Shown: positions 61,922-64,000 of the stretch, in pieces
Layout: the number at the start of each line of letters is the position of its first letter
Position numbering within the stretch: the stretch's first letter is position 1
Source: Apostichopus japonicus
Lineage: Eukaryota; Echinodermata; Holothuroidea; Aspidochirotida; Stichopodidae
DNA length: 64,000 nucleotides
Assembly: GCF_037975245.1 (NCBI RefSeq)
Contig: NC_092562.1
Location: forward strand, 31,374,554-31,438,553
Direction of reading: 5' to 3'
The notes under the pieces: generated by a model
The model's input: only the letters and a program-made list of their open reading frames with translations
What the model was told of the DNA's origin: nothing
Databases searched by the model: none
Position numbers and translations under genes: made by a program

Positions 61922-64000
61922 AAAAGTGATGACTACAATTGCAGCCACCAACTGGTGGTACTAAAGATGGTAGTCACACTGGTGATAGCTAAATCAGCAT
62001 CTGGTGTATTAACAACCTGTTAATGTCAAGGACAGTCTGAGGAAGTGATGATGGATACTGCAGGCACTGTCTACTGTGTGAAGAACAACCCACCTGGTAT
62101 AGAGGAGGATGGTTGCATGTAGGTGATGGGTACTGTAGGCAGGAGCCTGGTGACGAGGATGGTGGGGGGGGGGGGATAGGTGTAATAGCTACTGCAGGCA
62201 CCTTTAGGTATTAAGAATCGTGGTCATATATCCACTTTCCTGAAATGCTCATAAATATTGATGAACCCGAACTACTGATTTTATAATCACACTTAGGGAA
62301 CAGTATTAGGGTAAAGTTGAAAGAATCGCATTCCTTCACAAACAAGAGCATCTACTATGGATATTGCTGACTAATGTGTGTATAATTGAATAATTGTCAG
62401 GTTTTTGTTTATCTTTACACAAAGTGAGGATTATGTAACTAGATGAAGATTGCCAGGGGCCAATGCAAGGATTCATGTATATATGGTTAATTATCTAGTA
62501 CAAATAATAATGTGGGCTTGTAGTGAAATAATGTATCTGGCAATTAAGCATAAATAAACAAATACATGCAGAATTAGTCATATTATTAAAGGATGAGAAA
62601 CAACTCCTGGTTTCTATAGTCATAATAATCATATTTACTCTTTTGCTGAAGTAGAAGGAATTATTAATGAAAGTATGACAAAATGTGATCATTTCAATAT
62701 TAATAATAGTAACCAGAAAGACCACAGTGATCGAGGCCTCTGTGCATTTTTGCTACATTTAATTCTGTTTAGAATTTGTTTGCTTTCTCACTTTAGTTAC
62801 AGGAACATTAACTACTAATGCTAACATGAAATTGTTAGGCAGAAAAATAATCTTGATGATTAGTTTAGGGCAGCATTCCACAACCTTTCCTTGCTATGAC
62901 CCAGTCAAAACTTTGGGCATTCAGGGGTGACCCATCAATTAGTCTCTCCCCTAGCCCCAAATATATCAATACAAATGCCACTGGTTTGTATGGTTTCAAA
63001 TGAGTTCTTTCGTCTCGGCCTGAAGACATGACAAAGCAATCCCGAGATTGGGTTACACAAGGCCACAGTGTCGAACTGAGATACTAAGTTGACAATTTTC
63101 TTTTGCGATTTCTGAGAGCACTAAGCATTTGTTTTGGGGAAAACTAGGTTTTGAAGAAGATCATATATGAAAGTGACTCATGAACATCTCAGGTTAGCAC
63201 AGCCAATGGGATCAGCTCCTCAAATAAAAACAAAACAATAGGAATACTGTACAAACCAAAACGGAGAATGTTGATCACAAAAGGCAAAACCGTTCTGTGG
63301 GCCACATGTGGCATCACGCATACATAGGGATTTGGGCACCAATAACTATGACCTTGATTGCCACACTTAAACAGTTTAAAATGCTCATGATGCATTGAAA
63401 ATGCAAGCTGAAATCTGTGGGACAAAGTCCTTCCCTTTAGAAATAAGGACTTTAGCAGTGATGATAAAGCAATGTCTAGGAGCAATGGTTGATGATGCAG
63501 AAGTAAATTGAATTATGTCCATCTGTGCTGAAAACATTTCTATCTGCAAAGGATACATGTAAATTTACATGCAATGGGTGTGTCTAAGATTTACCAAACA
63601 ATGGTTTTGCAAAAAGTCCACTCTAAAAGTCATTTCATCCGCACTAAAATGTGTATATTACAATTTGCTCAAAACAACACTCCAATTTTATTTTCAAACG
63701 GACAAATCTGAGGGTAGAACTTCCTTGTCATATCCTTCAAGAGATTATTCCTAAGTGACCTGATTACATTGTGGCCACTCTTAATATAAAATGGAAGCTA
63801 TGTGATCCGAACCACTTCTCGCGTCTGGACATGGCATCGATTTTCGCTGAGAATACAAACAAAATAAATGATCAAACAGTTTGTTGGAGGTGGTCCTTTC
63901 AAATGATATGTATTACTTCCAATACAAACAAGCCAAGGACAGGTTGACTCTTATGTATGATGTGTAGTATTCTTTTTTATGATGTGTAAATTTTATAATC
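61922..64000. other. TTC33 3' sequence and gene-free flank
   Basis: Includes repeated GATGGNTACTGNAGGCA-type motifs at about 62040-62200 with a G run, and AATAAA at 62553-62558 that could end TTC33 transcripts. From about 62600 to 64000 no gene or clear repeat was seen. Confidence 0.55.

Noticed and set aside
62868-62960. TTCCACAACCTTTCCTTGCT followed by GACCCA, resembling the end of a hAT-type element
   Set aside because: No matching inverted end or target duplication was found before the window ends.

Overview
The window is eukaryotic nuclear DNA. It is AT-rich, its genes are split by canonical GT-AG introns, and it is dense in minisatellites, MITE-like inverted-repeat elements, a tRNA-derived SINE and a LINE tail. 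The gene content (pancreatic-lipase-type lipases with PLAT domains, a class A GPCR, NDUFB6, an F-box/LRR protein, PIF1, TTC33) fits an animal. The divergence and repeat style suggest a marine invertebrate deuterostome, possibly an echinoderm; that placement is inference only.

Layout. At 126-10027 (-) lies a pancreatic-lipase-like gene whose 3' end runs off the window. At 14721-23046 (-) is a complete nine-exon paralogue of 485 residues. The pair is a head-to-tail tandem duplicate with matching intron phases and intact Ser-Asp-His triads. About 4.7 kb separates them, including a 1.4-kb palindrome made of two inverted TIR elements. At 24774-31846 (+) is a three-exon divergent rhodopsin-like receptor. 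Its first intron holds a 99-bp tandem array that repeats the 3' splice site and first 32 bases of exon 2. From 31847 to 38500 there is no convincing gene, only nested repeats, a long (AT)n tract and three short tandem arrays.

At 38501-42325 (-) is NDUFB6, a complex I accessory subunit, with a U2-snRNA-like insertion in intron 1 and a foldback element about 70 bp upstream of its start codon. Divergent to it, at 43967-45728 (+), is a two-exon F-box protein. At 47250-56340 (-) is a ten-exon PIF1 DNA helicase (630 residues) whose introns carry three different minisatellites. Divergent to PIF1, at 59754-61921 (+), is TTC33 in four exons; a LINE 3' end lies in one of its introns. The last 2 kb hold TTC33 3' sequence and nothing recognisable.

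The genes do not form one pathway. The two lipases are probably secreted digestive enzymes; NDUFB6, PIF1, TTC33 and the F-box gene are housekeeping types arranged as two divergent pairs (NDUFB6/F-box and PIF1/TTC33). All exon models were assembled by hand from reading frames, splice sites, phase continuity and remembered family sequences; no search or transcript evidence was available.
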